Assembly (NCBI RefSeq): GCF_002531935.1
Contig: NZ_NWSV01000003.1
Coordinates: forward strand, 310,001 to 374,000
DNA length: 64,000 nt
Direction: 5' to 3'
From: Rhizobium chutanense
Lineage (GTDB): Bacteria; Pseudomonadota; Alphaproteobacteria; Rhizobiales; Rhizobiaceae
Of this stretch, positions 1-7,183 are shown piece by piece. The translations under genes and the position numbers were made by a program. The notes below the pieces were generated by a model. It made no database searches, was not told the origin of the DNA, and was given only the letters and a program-made list of their open reading frames with translations. Every line of letters starts with the position of its first letter. Position 1 is the first letter of the stretch.

Positions 1-4
1 ACAC

Positions 5-32
5 GAAAAACGCGGGCCGTTCGATCCGCGTT
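5..32 (-). terminator. Rho-independent terminator of the host-attachment-like gene
   Basis: On the minus strand, arms of seven bases (AACGCGG at 26-32 and CCGCGTT at 9-15) enclose a ten-base loop and run into a short T-tract. It begins about 20 bases after the stop of the gene ending at 53, so it fits as that gene's terminator. Seen in sequence; function inferred. Confidence 0.6.
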
Positions 33-52
33 CCTCGGTTGCGAAGACCGTC

Positions 53-499
53 TCAGGCAGCCAGATGCCGCTCGATCTCATCGACCGGCATATTGGTGTA
101 GTCCTTCGCCAATTCCGCTGATATCGCCGCCTGCGTGTCGGCGTTGAGTGCCGGGCGTATTGCGCCTAGCGCCTTCGGCGGCGCAACAAGGATGATACCG
201 GGGGCGTCCTTTTCCTGCGCCAGTTCGTCCAGCTTTTCCGCCACATGTTTCAGAAATTGGGCTTCGGCCTGATCGTGCCAATCAGTCTCTTCGACGGCGC
301 TGCGGCTGAAGCCGTCGGCGGTATGGCTGCGACCGGGTTTGTCGGCGCCGAGTTCGCGAGCGGGCTCATTCGGCTGCGTCAGGGTTTCCAGCACCTTAAG
401 GTTCATCAGCGTGGCATCGCCGGCATTCCGCATGATCAGAGCCTTGGCTCCATTGCAGACCACCACCCATGATTTCCAAGGGATCTTGACGTCGGTCAT
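53..499 (-). CDS. Host attachment family protein
   Basis: A soluble 148-residue protein resembling the rhizobial/agrobacterial 'protein required for attachment to host cells' family (Pfam Host_attach). The characteristic N-terminal segment with WVVVCNGAKALIMRNAG and the central basic/acidic stretch ending in KPGRSHTADGFSRS are visible, as is the C-terminal LVAPPKALGAIRPAL motif that in the family resembles an eRF1/Rof-like fold. No signal peptide or membrane segment is seen, so it probably acts in the cytoplasm and the family name may be misleading about role. The start is supported by GGAG five bases upstream of ATG. It is a single gene with its own terminator. Family assignment is good; molecular function is unknown. 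Confidence 0.75.
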   Translation of the reverse strand: MTDVKIPWKSWVVVCNGAKALIMRNAGDATLMNLKVLETLTQPNEPARELGADKPGRSHTADGFSRSAVEETDWHDQAEAQFLKHVAEKLDELAQEKDAPGIILVAPPKALGAIRPALNADTQAAISAELAKDYTNMPVDEIERHLAA

Positions 500-579
500 A
501 TCAACTCCTCGCTGTCGTCATTCGAAGCGCGCTGCTTCATCGATGAAGGCAGAACGCCCGGCCATTGAAAGAGTTCGGG

Positions 580-861
580 AAAATTGCGGCAAAATCGATC
601 GGCCCGCGAGCCGGCCGGCACCTTCTCTCTGTTTTTTGCCGCCGAGATAGTTGTGCTTGCCGTGCTGCAGGCCCTATCGCCACCGCCTTTCTCCATGGTG
701 CCATTCTGGGACTGGCGGCCTATGGCACGTACGGCATCACCAACATGGCCGCACCTGGCGGCTGACCGCTCGTCAGGAGCCTTGTCGACATGGTCTGCGG
801 CACCTTGCTGACGGCGCCGACCGCCGGCGGCGGATATCTCGCCGCCAGAATCTTCGGCTGA
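580..861 (+). pseudogene. Remnant of a DUF2177 membrane protein gene
   Basis: Two reading frames on the plus strand together recreate the C-terminal half of a DUF2177 membrane protein. One frame (about 620-675) gives a hydrophobic stretch including AAEIVVLAVLQA. A second frame continues with FLHGAILGLAAYGTYGITNMA, meets an in-frame TGA at 763-765, and then reads SLVDMVCGTLLTAPTAGGGYLAARIFG to a stop at 859-861. The GAxLGxxAYGTYxxTN and VDMxxGTxLT motifs are hallmarks of the family. There is no N-terminal half and no intact frame, so this is a decayed gene with at least one frameshift and one nonsense mutation. The family call comes from memory of its motifs. Confidence 0.6.
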
Positions 862-959
862 AACGAGACTTCGGGATGAAGGACCGCGTCCCGATAGTGA
901 ACATCCGGGCGTCCCGCTTGGGAACAAAGTTTGAACTCGTTAAAATTGTAATTTTATCC

Positions 960-981
960 TTGACGAATGTGCAAAACATTC
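960..981 (+). promoter_or_regulatory. Promoter -35 element with overlapping inverted repeat upstream of the PilZ gene
   Basis: TTGACG (960-965) resembles a -35 element. It overlaps an inverted repeat with arms GAATGT (965-970) and ACATTC (976-981) around a five-base spacer. A site inside a promoter spacer is a typical repressor position. The -10 element is not clear. It lies about 110 bases upstream of the PilZ gene. Confidence 0.35.
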
Positions 982-1092
982 ATGTGACCTTGGTTGGGAT
1001 TAATATCCGCTTGATCGTGATCGAGACCGCCGCTCATCATCAGGACCTGCTTGCTTGTGATTAAAACCCCAAATGACTGACGGAGAATGTGA

Positions 1093-1494
1093 ATGTCTAT
1101 GCTCCGCGCCACACACCTTGCCACGGTCAAGTCCGCTGTCTACGACATGCGCTGGGAAGAATTCAGCGTCAAACGCCCAGCCCGCATCGTCGCCGTGCGC
1201 CCGTGCCTCACCGGCGTCTCGATGCGAAGCGCCGAGATCATCGATATCTCGCAGGGCGGCGCCACGTTCGTCGTGTCCACCACCGCCGGTCTGCCGAAAC
1301 ATTATTATCTCAACATTCTCGGCCTCGCCTATCGGATCGGCTGCGCCGAGGTCTACCGCCACAAGGAACGCATCGGCGTGCGATTCATCAACATCTTGGA
1401 CCCCGAGGTTCTGCGCCGCGTCGTCCGCACCGACTTCCTCGTCGGCAACACGGAAGCGATCGCTGCCCGGCGCGCGCCGATCTTCCGCGCGTGA
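1093..1494 (+). CDS. PilZ domain protein
   Basis: A 133-residue soluble protein that looks like a stand-alone PilZ domain, the fold that binds cyclic di-GMP. It has the usual order: a basic R-rich strand (VKRPARIVAVRPC), the AEIIDISQGGATFVV strand matching the D/NxSxxG motif, then a beta-rich stretch ending in GCAEVYRHKERIGVRFI. The canonical RxxxR is poorly formed, so nucleotide binding is not certain. The start ATG has GGAG seven bases upstream. There is no linked gene in the same operon; the upstream region carries an inverted repeat at a possible promoter. PilZ proteins in rhizobia typically influence motility or exopolysaccharide output, which here is only an inference from the family. 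Confidence 0.7.
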   Translation: MSMLRATHLATVKSAVYDMRWEEFSVKRPARIVAVRPCLTGVSMRSAEIIDISQGGATFVVSTTAGLPKHYYLNILGLAYRIGCAEVYRHKERIGVRFINILDPEVLRRVVRTDFLVGNTEAIAARRAPIFRA

Positions 1495-1657
1495 ACAGCG
1501 GCGACAGGCCGCCGCACCGTTCCTTAAATCGGAGCCGGCGTCTTTGCGTCTGAAAGGATGCGCGGCGCCGTCGCTGCGGAAATAATCTTGCTTGCGTTGG
1601 TCGTGCCCGGGCCTATTGTTTCGCCAATTGTCACGATATCCGGGAAATCGCCGTCGC

Positions 1658-2770
1658 ATGTCTGCCTTTTCGCGCTTCACCCCGCTTGCCAGCACCCTGC
1701 CCTCCACAGTTCCCTTCGTCGGTCCCGAGGCCATCGAGCGCCAGCGCGGACTTGCCGTTTTGGCCCGCATCGGCGCCAATGAAAACGGCTTCGGTCCCGC
1801 CCCTTCGGTGTTTGCGGCGATGCGCGAAGAGGCCGGCAATATCTGGAAATACAATGACCCGGAGAATTTCGCTCTGAGGCAAGCACTTGGCGCTCATCTC
1901 GGCGTCGCCGCCGCCAATATCGCCATCGGCAGTGGTATCGACGAGTTGCTCGGCCAGATCGTCCGGCTGGTGATCGAGCCCGGCGCGCCCGTCGTCACCT
2001 CGCTCGGCGCCTATCCGACCTTCAACTTTCATGTCGCCGGTTTCGGCGGCCGGCTGGTGAGCGTTCCCTACGCCAACGACCGCGAGGATCTCGACGGCCT
2101 GCTCGACGCCGTCAAGCGAGAGAAGGCGCCGCTCGTCTATTTCGCCAATCCCGACAATCCGATGGGAAGCTGGTGGGATGCCGAGAGGATAGTGGCTTTC
2201 GCCCGGGCGCTGCCCGAGACGACGCTGCTGGTGCTCGACGAGGCCTATAGCGAGACCGGGCCGGCGGGATCGCTGCCGTCAATCGCCTCGCTGATCGAGC
2301 TGCCGAACGTCGTTCGCACCCGCACCTTCTCCAAGGCCTATGGACTTGCCGGCGCACGCATCGGCTACGTGATCTCGACGCCGGGCACGGCGCAGGCCTT
2401 CGACAAGATCCGCAATCATTTCGGCATGAACCGGCTGGCGACGGCGGCAGCGCTCGCCGCCCTCAAGGACCAGACCTATCTCGCCGAGGTGGTCGGGAAG
2501 ATCCATGCGGCGCGGGAGCGGATCGGCGGCATCGCCCGGGCGAACGGTCTTGAGCCCCTGCCCTCGGCGACGAATTTCGTGGCAATCGATGCCGGCCGCG
2601 ACGGCGTTTACGCACGCGCGATTGTCGACGGGCTGATGGAACGCGGCGTCTTCATCCGCATGCCTGGCGTGGCGCCGCTCAATCGCTGCATCCGCGTCAG
2701 TGTCGGGCCGGAGGCGGATATGGCGCTTCTCGAAGACGCGCTGCCGCAGGTGCTAAAACAGATCGGCTGA
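1658..2770 (+). CDS. Pyridoxal-phosphate aminotransferase, histidinol-phosphate aminotransferase-like
   Basis: A 370-residue fold-type I aminotransferase of class I/II, closest in look to HisC-like enzymes. The PLP-binding lysine lies in RTFSKAYGLAGARIGY (K226), with NPDNPMG near residues 164-170 and the cofactor-contacting DEAY at 194-197. The C-terminal substrate arginine region is RCIRVSVG. HisC proper works in histidine synthesis, but rhizobia have several HisC-like paralogues that act on aromatic or other amino acids, and no other his genes are nearby, so the substrate is open. A start at 1658 was preferred over an upstream in-frame ATG at 1592 because the extra 22 residues are arginine-rich and unlike the family. 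It is a single gene followed by a palindromic repeat. Confidence 0.75.
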   Translation: MSAFSRFTPLASTLPSTVPFVGPEAIERQRGLAVLARIGANENGFGPAPSVFAAMREEAGNIWKYNDPENFALRQALGAHLGVAAANIAIGSGIDELLGQIVRLVIEPGAPVVTSLGAYPTFNFHVAGFGGRLVSVPYANDREDLDGLLDAVKREKAPLVYFANPDNPMGSWWDAERIVAFARALPETTLLVLDEAYSETGPAGSLPSIASLIELPNVVRTRTFSKAYGLAGARIGYVISTPGTAQAFDKIRNHFGMNRLATAAALAALKDQTYLAEVVGKIHAARERIGGIARANGLEPLPSATNFVAIDAGRDGVYARAIVDGLMERGVFIRMPGVAPLNRCIRVSVGPEADMALLEDALPQVLKQIG

Positions 2771-2772
2771 TG

Positions 2773-2806
2773 GAGCATGATGCCGAAAAGTGTCAGCGGT
2801 TTTCGG
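2773..2806. repeat. Fragment of a dispersed rhizobial palindromic sequence
   Basis: Just after the aminotransferase stop lies a sequence with arms CCGAAAA (2783-2789) and TTTTCGG (2800-2806) preceded by AGCATGATG. It resembles a short palindromic sequence that I recall as frequent between Rhizobium genes. It could serve as a transcription terminator. The copy looks incomplete on its right side. Confidence 0.45.
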
Positions 2807-2960
2807 GCGGCTCTCACTCTTTAAAGTAAAACAGCAAGAGCCGCGGCCGGCGGAGGATCCGGTCGCGGTTCTCTTCTCCCGGCGTCGGCCGCGTCCAAAG
2901 CGCCCCGCCAGCCCCCTCTTTTCCGAGGTTGTTATTCGATATTTTGAGTTGGAAACGGTC

Positions 2961-3227
2961 TCAGTGAACCGTCATCCATTCGCGGGCGGCGCGCAGCGCC
3001 GCGACGATCTGCATCTTGTCCATGGCGGCGGCCACGTCGGCGCGAAGCTCGGCGGCGCGGTCGTTACCCTTGATTGCGGCGATGTTCAGCCATTTGTGAG
3101 CTGCGACCAGATCGACGTCGCAGCCACGGCCGGTTGCATACATCAGACCCATTTCACAGAAGACATCGGCGCTGTTGTCGCCACCCATGGTGGCCGTTTC
3201 AGCATTGTGCATTTCAAAGCGTGCCAT
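2961..3227 (-). CDS. Small Sel1-repeat protein
   Basis: An 88-residue soluble protein with one recognisable Sel1-like (TPR-related) helical repeat: the stretch FCEMGLMYATGRGCDVDLVAAHKWL followed by IAAIKGNDRAAELRADV matches the LGxxYxxGxGxxxDxxxAxxW pattern. Such repeats mediate protein contacts, but one repeat is short for an independent scaffold. The start at 3227 was chosen because AGGG lies about nine bases upstream; an in-frame ATG at 3248 would add seven residues. No signal peptide is seen. It stands alone, transcribed against the preceding gene. Function is unknown. Confidence 0.6.
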   Translation of the reverse strand: MARFEMHNAETATMGGDNSADVFCEMGLMYATGRGCDVDLVAAHKWLNIAAIKGNDRAAELRADVAAAMDKMQIVAALRAAREWMTVH

Positions 3228-3668
3228 CGGTTTTATCCCTGTTAGCATGTTTATGACTTACCCTGTTTTACCTCCGGGCCTTGCCGTCTATCGCGGCTTG
3301 CGGCCCTTGCGGTCCGGCGGGTTTGCCCCGCTCGTTTGATGGGTTCACTATGCCAACCGGCTTTCAAAAAACGCCTAAAATGCATGATTAATTTGAGACA
3401 AACAAAGTGCAAATGCTTGGTAAATTTGGATTTTTGTTAAACATCAGATGCCTTGCGAATTAAGGACTTTCGCGCGAATTTTACGAAAGATTCAGTTTTG
3501 AAAATAAAGGGATTGTTCATCATGAAATCAGCAGGTGATGTAGCGGCACGCTCGCCAGACGGCTTTTTCCTGCCTTTTTTCCCGGATCCGGAGAAGCCGC
3601 CGCACATATTTACCTTTACGTTCGCGTCAGCTATTTTCGCCGCCATCAAGGGCATCATGGAGGAAAAG
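3228..3668. other. Intergenic region between divergent genes
   Basis: About 440 bases separate the Sel1-repeat gene and the DUF2147 gene. The middle (3360-3530) is unusually AT-rich for this genome and probably holds promoters for one or both genes. A weak dyad, CTTTCG and CGAAAG, lies around 3467-3489. No convincing gene or RNA is seen; the frame open upstream of 3669 lacks a ribosome site and reads through low-GC sequence. Confidence 0.4.
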
Positions 3669-4007
3669 ATGATCCGCAGCTTCGTTCTCGCCGCAGCCAT
3701 AACGGTGATCGCCGGCATCGCGCATGCCGAGGAGCCGATTGTCGGCAACTGGAAGACGGCTGCCGGCGATACGGCGGTGATCGCATCCTGCGGCGGCAGT
3801 TATTGCGTGACGCTGAAGACCGGCAAATATGCCGGCCGGAAGATCGGCACGCTTGCCGGAACCGGCGGCAGTTATGCCGGCGAGATCACCGATCCGGCCG
3901 CCGAGAAGACCTATAGCGGCTCCGGCAAGATTTCCGGCAATTCGCTGCGGATGCAGGGCTGCGTGATGAAGATCCTCTGCAAGTCGCAGACCTGGACGCG
4001 GCTCTGA
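3669..4007 (+). CDS. Exported DUF2147 family protein
   Basis: A 112-residue protein with a clear Sec signal peptide (MIRSFVLAAAITVIAGIAHA, cleavage after AHA near residue 20) and a mature part beginning EEPIVGNWKT. The GNW(K/R)T start, the paired Cys in SCGGSYC, and the repeated TGKYAGRKIG/GTGGSYAGEI glycine-rich strands match DUF2147, a lipocalin-like small periplasmic family. Four cysteines are present in the mature part, consistent with disulfides in the periplasm. The start at 3669 has GGAGG six bases upstream; a longer frame begins at 3453 but would bury the signal peptide. Function of the family is not established. Confidence 0.7.
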   Translation: MIRSFVLAAAITVIAGIAHAEEPIVGNWKTAAGDTAVIASCGGSYCVTLKTGKYAGRKIGTLAGTGGSYAGEITDPAAEKTYSGSGKISGNSLRMQGCVMKILCKSQTWTRL

Positions 4008-4278
4008 GGCCGAAAATACGCCTCCGCAATTACCGGAGCAGCGCAAAGGCATGCCGACGCCGGCATGTCTCGAAGTTCTTTGCGAGCCTGCTCGTCAAAA
4101 CAAACCAAACGGTCGCGAACGGGCTGGAATTGCCCGCCGAAACACAGACGCGATCCGTTCCCGAGCCCTTAGCCGGCTGACTTCCATGAACGGTGGATGA
4201 ACCGGTATCTCAGCACCCATTCAGCCGGCCCATGGCAAAACTCTTCTCACGATAGAGTTGCGTATCGGGGGCAAGGCA

Positions 4279-4458
4279 ATGGACATGTATATTCTGGCAA
4301 GACGCTTCAGCATCATCACGCTGTTTGCGGCGATCTTCGCCTTCACGTTTTCGGCGGTCGTGGTGCACAATGGCGGCGGTGGCGCGCAGTCGCATTTCGG
4401 GGCGAGCTATACCTGCCTGGAGAGAACCGGCACATTCTGCACGCCATCGGTGCAGTGA
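4279..4458 (+). CDS. Small predicted membrane protein
   Basis: A 59-residue open frame with one N-terminal hydrophobic segment (about residues 4-27: ILARRFSIITLFAAIFAFTF and following) and a short glycine-rich tail containing two cysteines. Codon third positions are GC-rich like neighbouring genes, and a purine-rich GGGGGCAAGG precedes the ATG, which supports coding. It could be a membrane-anchored or exported small protein. No family is recognised. It lies between the DUF2147 gene and amn on the same strand. Confidence 0.45.
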   Translation: MDMYILARRFSIITLFAAIFAFTFSAVVVHNGGGGAQSHFGASYTCLERTGTFCTPSVQ

Positions 4459-4510
4459 CTGCATCCGACACCGAAAAGGAAAATAATCGGATTCTGCCGG
4501 CGCACGTCGT

Positions 4511-4538
4511 TTGCTTGTCAAAAACAACTCTCTATAAT
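4511..4538 (+). promoter_or_regulatory. Promoter of amn, giving a probably leaderless mRNA
   Basis: A perfect TATAAT box (4533-4538) lies 16 bases after TTGCTT (4511-4516), a partial -35 match. The expected start site, six to eight bases downstream of the box, coincides with the amn ATG at 4544. No Shine-Dalgarno sequence is visible. This predicts a transcript with almost no leader. Confidence 0.5.
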
Positions 4539-4543
4539 GCGTC

Positions 4544-6046
4544 ATGAACAAACGAATCTCCCCTTTACCGCCCCTCGACATATCCTCACCACCCCCTTTT
4601 CAGCCGCAGAGCTTTGATGATCCGGCCAAGGCCGTGGAAGCGCTGACGGCGCTTTATGAGCGCAATACGGCTTTCCTGATCAAGAGCTTCAGCGAGCTTG
4701 CGCAGGGCGCTCCGATCTCCTCGCGCTACCGTGCTTTCTATCCGCAGGTCAGCATCGAGACGACAAGCTTCGGCCATGTCGATTCGCGCCTTTCCTACGG
4801 CCACGTCACGGCACCGGGCATCTACACGACGACGGTCACCCGCCCGAAGCTCTTCAAGCATTACTTGAAAGAGCAGTTGGCGCTGCTGGTGAAGAGCCAC
4901 AATGTTCCGGTCATCGTCTCGGAATCGACGACACCGATCCCCTTGCACTTCGCCTTCGGCGAGGGTGCACATGTGGAAGCGTCGACCAACGCCTTCATCG
5001 ATATTCCGATGCGCGATATCTTCGATACGCCCGACCTCAACACCACGGACGACGAGATCGCCAACGGCGAATATATCCCGCCGCCGGGAGAGCCCTCGCC
5101 GCTGGCGCCGTTCACCGCGCAGCGCATCGATTATTCGCTCGCCCGCCTGTCGCATTATACGGCGACGCATGCCGAGCATTTCCAGAATTTCGTGCTGTTC
5201 ACCAACTACCAGTTCTATATCGATGAGTTCTGCAGCTGGGCGCGCAAACTGATGGCGGAGGGTGGCGACGGTTACACCGCCTTCGTCGAGCCCGGCAATA
5301 TCGTCACCCTGCCCGGCTCGAGCGCGCCGGAAACGGATGCGACACTTGCCCGCCTGCCGCAGATGCCGGCCTATCACCTGAAGAAGAAGGGCCATGCCGG
5401 GATCACCATGATCAATATCGGTGTCGGCCCCTCCAACGCCAAGACAATCACCGACCACGTCGCCGTGTTGCGCCCGCATGCCTGGCTGATGCTCGGCCAT
5501 TGCGCCGGCCTTCGCAACAGCCAACGGCTCGGCGATTACGTCCTCGCCCATGCCTATATGCGCGAAGACCATGTGCTCGACGACGACCTGCCGGTCTGGG
5601 TGCCGATTCCCGCGCTCGCCGAAGTGCAGGTGGCGCTGGAAGCGGCCGTCGCCGAAATCACCGGTTACGAGGGTTTCGAGCTGAAGCGCATCATGCGCAC
5701 TGGCACCGTCGGCACGATCGACAATCGCAATTGGGAACTGCGCGACCAGCGCGGGCCGGTGAAGCGGCTTTCCCAGGCGCGCGCGATCGCGCTCGACATG
5801 GAATCGGCAACGATCGCCGCCAACGGCTTCCGCTTCCGCGTGCCCTACGGCACCCTGCTCTGCGTCTCCGACAAGCCGCTGCACGGCGAGTTGAAGCTGC
5901 CGGGCATGGCGACAGCCTTCTATCGCACGCAGGTCAACCAGCATTTGCAGATCGGCATCCGCGCCGTTCAGAAGCTGGCCGCCATGCCGAAGGAAGCACT
6001 GCATTCGCGCAAGCTGCGCAGCTTCTTCGAAACGGCCTTCCAATAG
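4544..6046 (+). CDS. amn: AMP nucleosidase
   Basis: A 500-residue cytoplasmic enzyme that hydrolyses AMP to adenine and ribose 5-phosphate, helping to set adenylate pool size. Length matches the Amn family. The N-terminal AMP nucleosidase domain covers about residues 20-190, including the conserved stretch around VIVSESTTPIPLHFAFGEG; the C-terminal phosphorylase-superfamily domain covers about 270-470, with INIGVGPSNAKTITDH, the LMLGHCAGLRNSQRLGDYVLA motif, and MESATIAANGFRF followed by VSDKPLHGELKLPGMA for the nucleotide site. Transcription probably begins at or next to the start codon. It is monocistronic and faces a small minus-strand gene. Confidence 0.93.
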   Translation: MNKRISPLPPLDISSPPPFQPQSFDDPAKAVEALTALYERNTAFLIKSFSELAQGAPISSRYRAFYPQVSIETTSFGHVDSRLSYGHVTAPGIYTTTVTRPKLFKHYLKEQLALLVKSHNVPVIVSESTTPIPLHFAFGEGAHVEASTNAFIDIPMRDIFDTPDLNTTDDEIANGEYIPPPGEPSPLAPFTAQRIDYSLARLSHYTATHAEHFQNFVLFTNYQFYIDEFCSWARKLMAEGGDGYTAFVEPGNIVTLPGSSAPETDATLARLPQMPAYHLKKKGHAGITMINIGVGPSNAKTITDHVAVLRPHAWLMLGHCAGLRNSQRLGDYVLAHAYMREDHVLDDDLPVWVPIPALAEVQVALEAAVAEITGYEGFELKRIMRTGTVGTIDNRNWELRDQRGPVKRLSQARAIALDMESATIAANGFRFRVPYGTLLCVSDKPLHGELKLPGMATAFYRTQVNQHLQIGIRAVQKLAAMPKEALHSRKLRSFFETAFQ

Positions 6047-6055
6047 GCCGTTTCC

Positions 6056-6271
6056 TCATCGGTCCGTCACGAGAGGCACCGACTGCTGCGCAAGCATCTG
6101 CGGCCTGCCGGCGGCCATATTCAGCCCTGCGATCAACAGGGTAAAGGCCAGGAAGGCGAAAGCGACGCGCTGGAGGATCTTCGGCCCATCGCTTTCGAGG
6201 AACTCTGCCTCACGCTTTTCATGGCGACGCGCCCAGATCTGGCTTGCCAGCGCAATTTCAAGAATACTCAT
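6056..6271 (-). CDS. Small membrane protein, probable member of the ECF42 regulon
   Basis: A 71-residue protein with a charged amphipathic N-terminus (IWARRHEKREAEFLESDG) and one membrane segment at about residues 34-56 (LQRVAFAFLAFTLLIAGLNM). The start MSILEIA was chosen because GAGGAG lies seven bases upstream; the ATG two codons earlier is too close. The promoter facing this gene has the two elements expected for an ECF42 sigma factor, mirrored by the promoter of the YCII-sigma operon on the other strand. No known family is recognised. It ends nine bases after the amn stop, tail to tail. Confidence 0.6.
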   Translation of the reverse strand: MSILEIALASQIWARRHEKREAEFLESDGPKILQRVAFAFLAFTLLIAGLNMAAGRPQMLAQQSVPLVTDR

Positions 6272-6305
6272 TGCCATTCTCCTCGACAGGTTTCGACGAA
6301 GCCTT

Positions 6306-6332
6306 GTCGAGTGCTGGCTTGCGATTTCGACA
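6306..6332 (-). promoter_or_regulatory. ECF42-like promoter for the small membrane protein gene
   Basis: Read on the minus strand: TGTCGA (6332-6327), 17 bases, CGAC (6309-6306). As I recall, the ECF42 target motif defined in Streptomyces venezuelae is TGTCGA at -35 and CG(A/T)C at -10. The start site would lie near 6299, about 28 bases before the ATG at 6271. Confidence 0.55.
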
Positions 6333-6363
6333 GAGGACCGGCACAAAAGATTTTTTCCGCCGC

Positions 6364-6390
6364 TGTCGAAATGCGTGGAGCTCGGTCGTC
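6364..6390 (+). promoter_or_regulatory. ECF42-like promoter for the YCII-sigma operon
   Basis: TGTCGA (6364-6369), a 17-base spacer, and CGTC (6387-6390) match the ECF42 motif with the same spacing as the divergent site. The start site would lie near 6397, leaving a leader of about 43 bases that contains GGGAGG before the first YCII gene. This implies autoregulation of the sigma operon. Confidence 0.6.
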
Positions 6391-6439
6391 CAGGGTTATT
6401 GAACACTCACATTCAACACTCACAGGGAGGCTGTCTGCA

Positions 6440-6796
6440 ATGAAATATCTCTGTCAGGTCTGGTTCGATGGCGCAGTGCTCGGCGCCAGGACGAAAGAAG
6501 AGAAGGCCGAACTCGGCACGAACTCACTGAACTATGACAAGGCGCTTGCCGAAAGCGGGCATCTGATCGTCGCCCATGCGCTGCAGCCGCCGACATCGGC
6601 GGTAACAGTCCGGGTGCGGGGCGGTGAGACGTCGGTGACGGACGGTCCTTTCGCCGAGACGAAAGAGGCGCTCGGCGGCTTCATCCTGATCGAGGCCAAG
6701 GACCTCAATGAGGCGATCCGCGTTGCGGCCGGCATCCCGCTCGCCAAGCTCGGCGCGATCGAAGTGCGGCCGATCCACGAATTCGGAGCTAAATAA
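6440..6796 (+). CDS. YCII-related (DGPF) protein, first of three
   Basis: A 118-residue cytoplasmic protein of the YCII/DGPF family. It starts MKYLCQVWFDG and carries the diagnostic VTDGPFAETKEALGGFILIEA motif (about residues 68-88) and a C-terminal IEVRPIHEF. Genes of this kind are regularly found beside ECF42 sigma factors; their biochemical role is not known, though the fold is a ferredoxin-like alpha+beta dimer related to muconolactone isomerases. The start has GGGAGG nine bases upstream. It is the first gene of the operon driven by the ECF42-like promoter and is followed by two paralogues and the sigma factor. Confidence 0.85.
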   Translation: MKYLCQVWFDGAVLGARTKEEKAELGTNSLNYDKALAESGHLIVAHALQPPTSAVTVRVRGGETSVTDGPFAETKEALGGFILIEAKDLNEAIRVAAGIPLAKLGAIEVRPIHEFGAK

Positions 6797-6821
6797 TTCG
6801 GAACTGAATGAGGAGAGACCA

Positions 6822-7181
6822 ATGAAATTTCTATGCCAGATCTGGTTCGACACGGAAAAAAGCAAGCAGGTCCCTCAGAGCGAATGGGATGCGCTCACAC
6901 AGGAGTGCATTATCAGCGACAATCGCTGGCGCGAGAGCGGTCACCTGCTGGTGGCGCTCGCCTTGCATGACCCGTCGACGGCGATCACGGTCCGCCTGCG
7001 CAGCGGCCAAGCCTCTGCGACCGACGGCCCCTTTGCCGAAATCAAAGAGCACCTCGGCGGTTTCGTGCTTGTAGAAGCCGAGACTATCGAGGAGGCGAAG
7101 ACGATCGTGTCGAGTTTTCCGATCCTCAAATATTCCTCGATCGAAGTGCGTCCGACTTACGCCATCCAGGATGGGAAATAG
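6822..7181 (+). CDS. YCII-related (DGPF) protein, second of three
   Basis: A 119-residue paralogue of the preceding protein, sharing the MKFLCQIWFD start, the ESGHLLVALAL segment, the ATDGPFAEIKEHLGGFVLVEA core and the C-terminal SIEVRPTYA. The first and second copies are more alike than either is to the third, suggesting a recent tandem duplication. A GAGGAG lies seven bases before the ATG. It follows the first copy by 25 bases and precedes the third by two. Role as for the family: unknown, tied to ECF42 sigma factors. Confidence 0.85.
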   Translation: MKFLCQIWFDTEKSKQVPQSEWDALTQECIISDNRWRESGHLLVALALHDPSTAITVRLRSGQASATDGPFAEIKEHLGGFVLVEAETIEEAKTIVSSFPILKYSSIEVRPTYAIQDGK

Positions 7182-7183
7182 CC

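Noticed and set aside
921..944. GGAAC followed by CGTT, as in EcfG general stress promoters
   Set aside because: The spacer is only 12 bases, and 16-17 are needed.
3453..3668. N-terminal extension of the DUF2147 gene
   Set aside because: It would bury the signal peptide, runs through AT-rich sequence, and the ATG at 3669 has a very good ribosome site.
4586..6043. Minus-strand frame of 485 codons opposite amn
   Set aside because: Fully inside amn on the other strand, with shadow composition; amn has complete family motifs.
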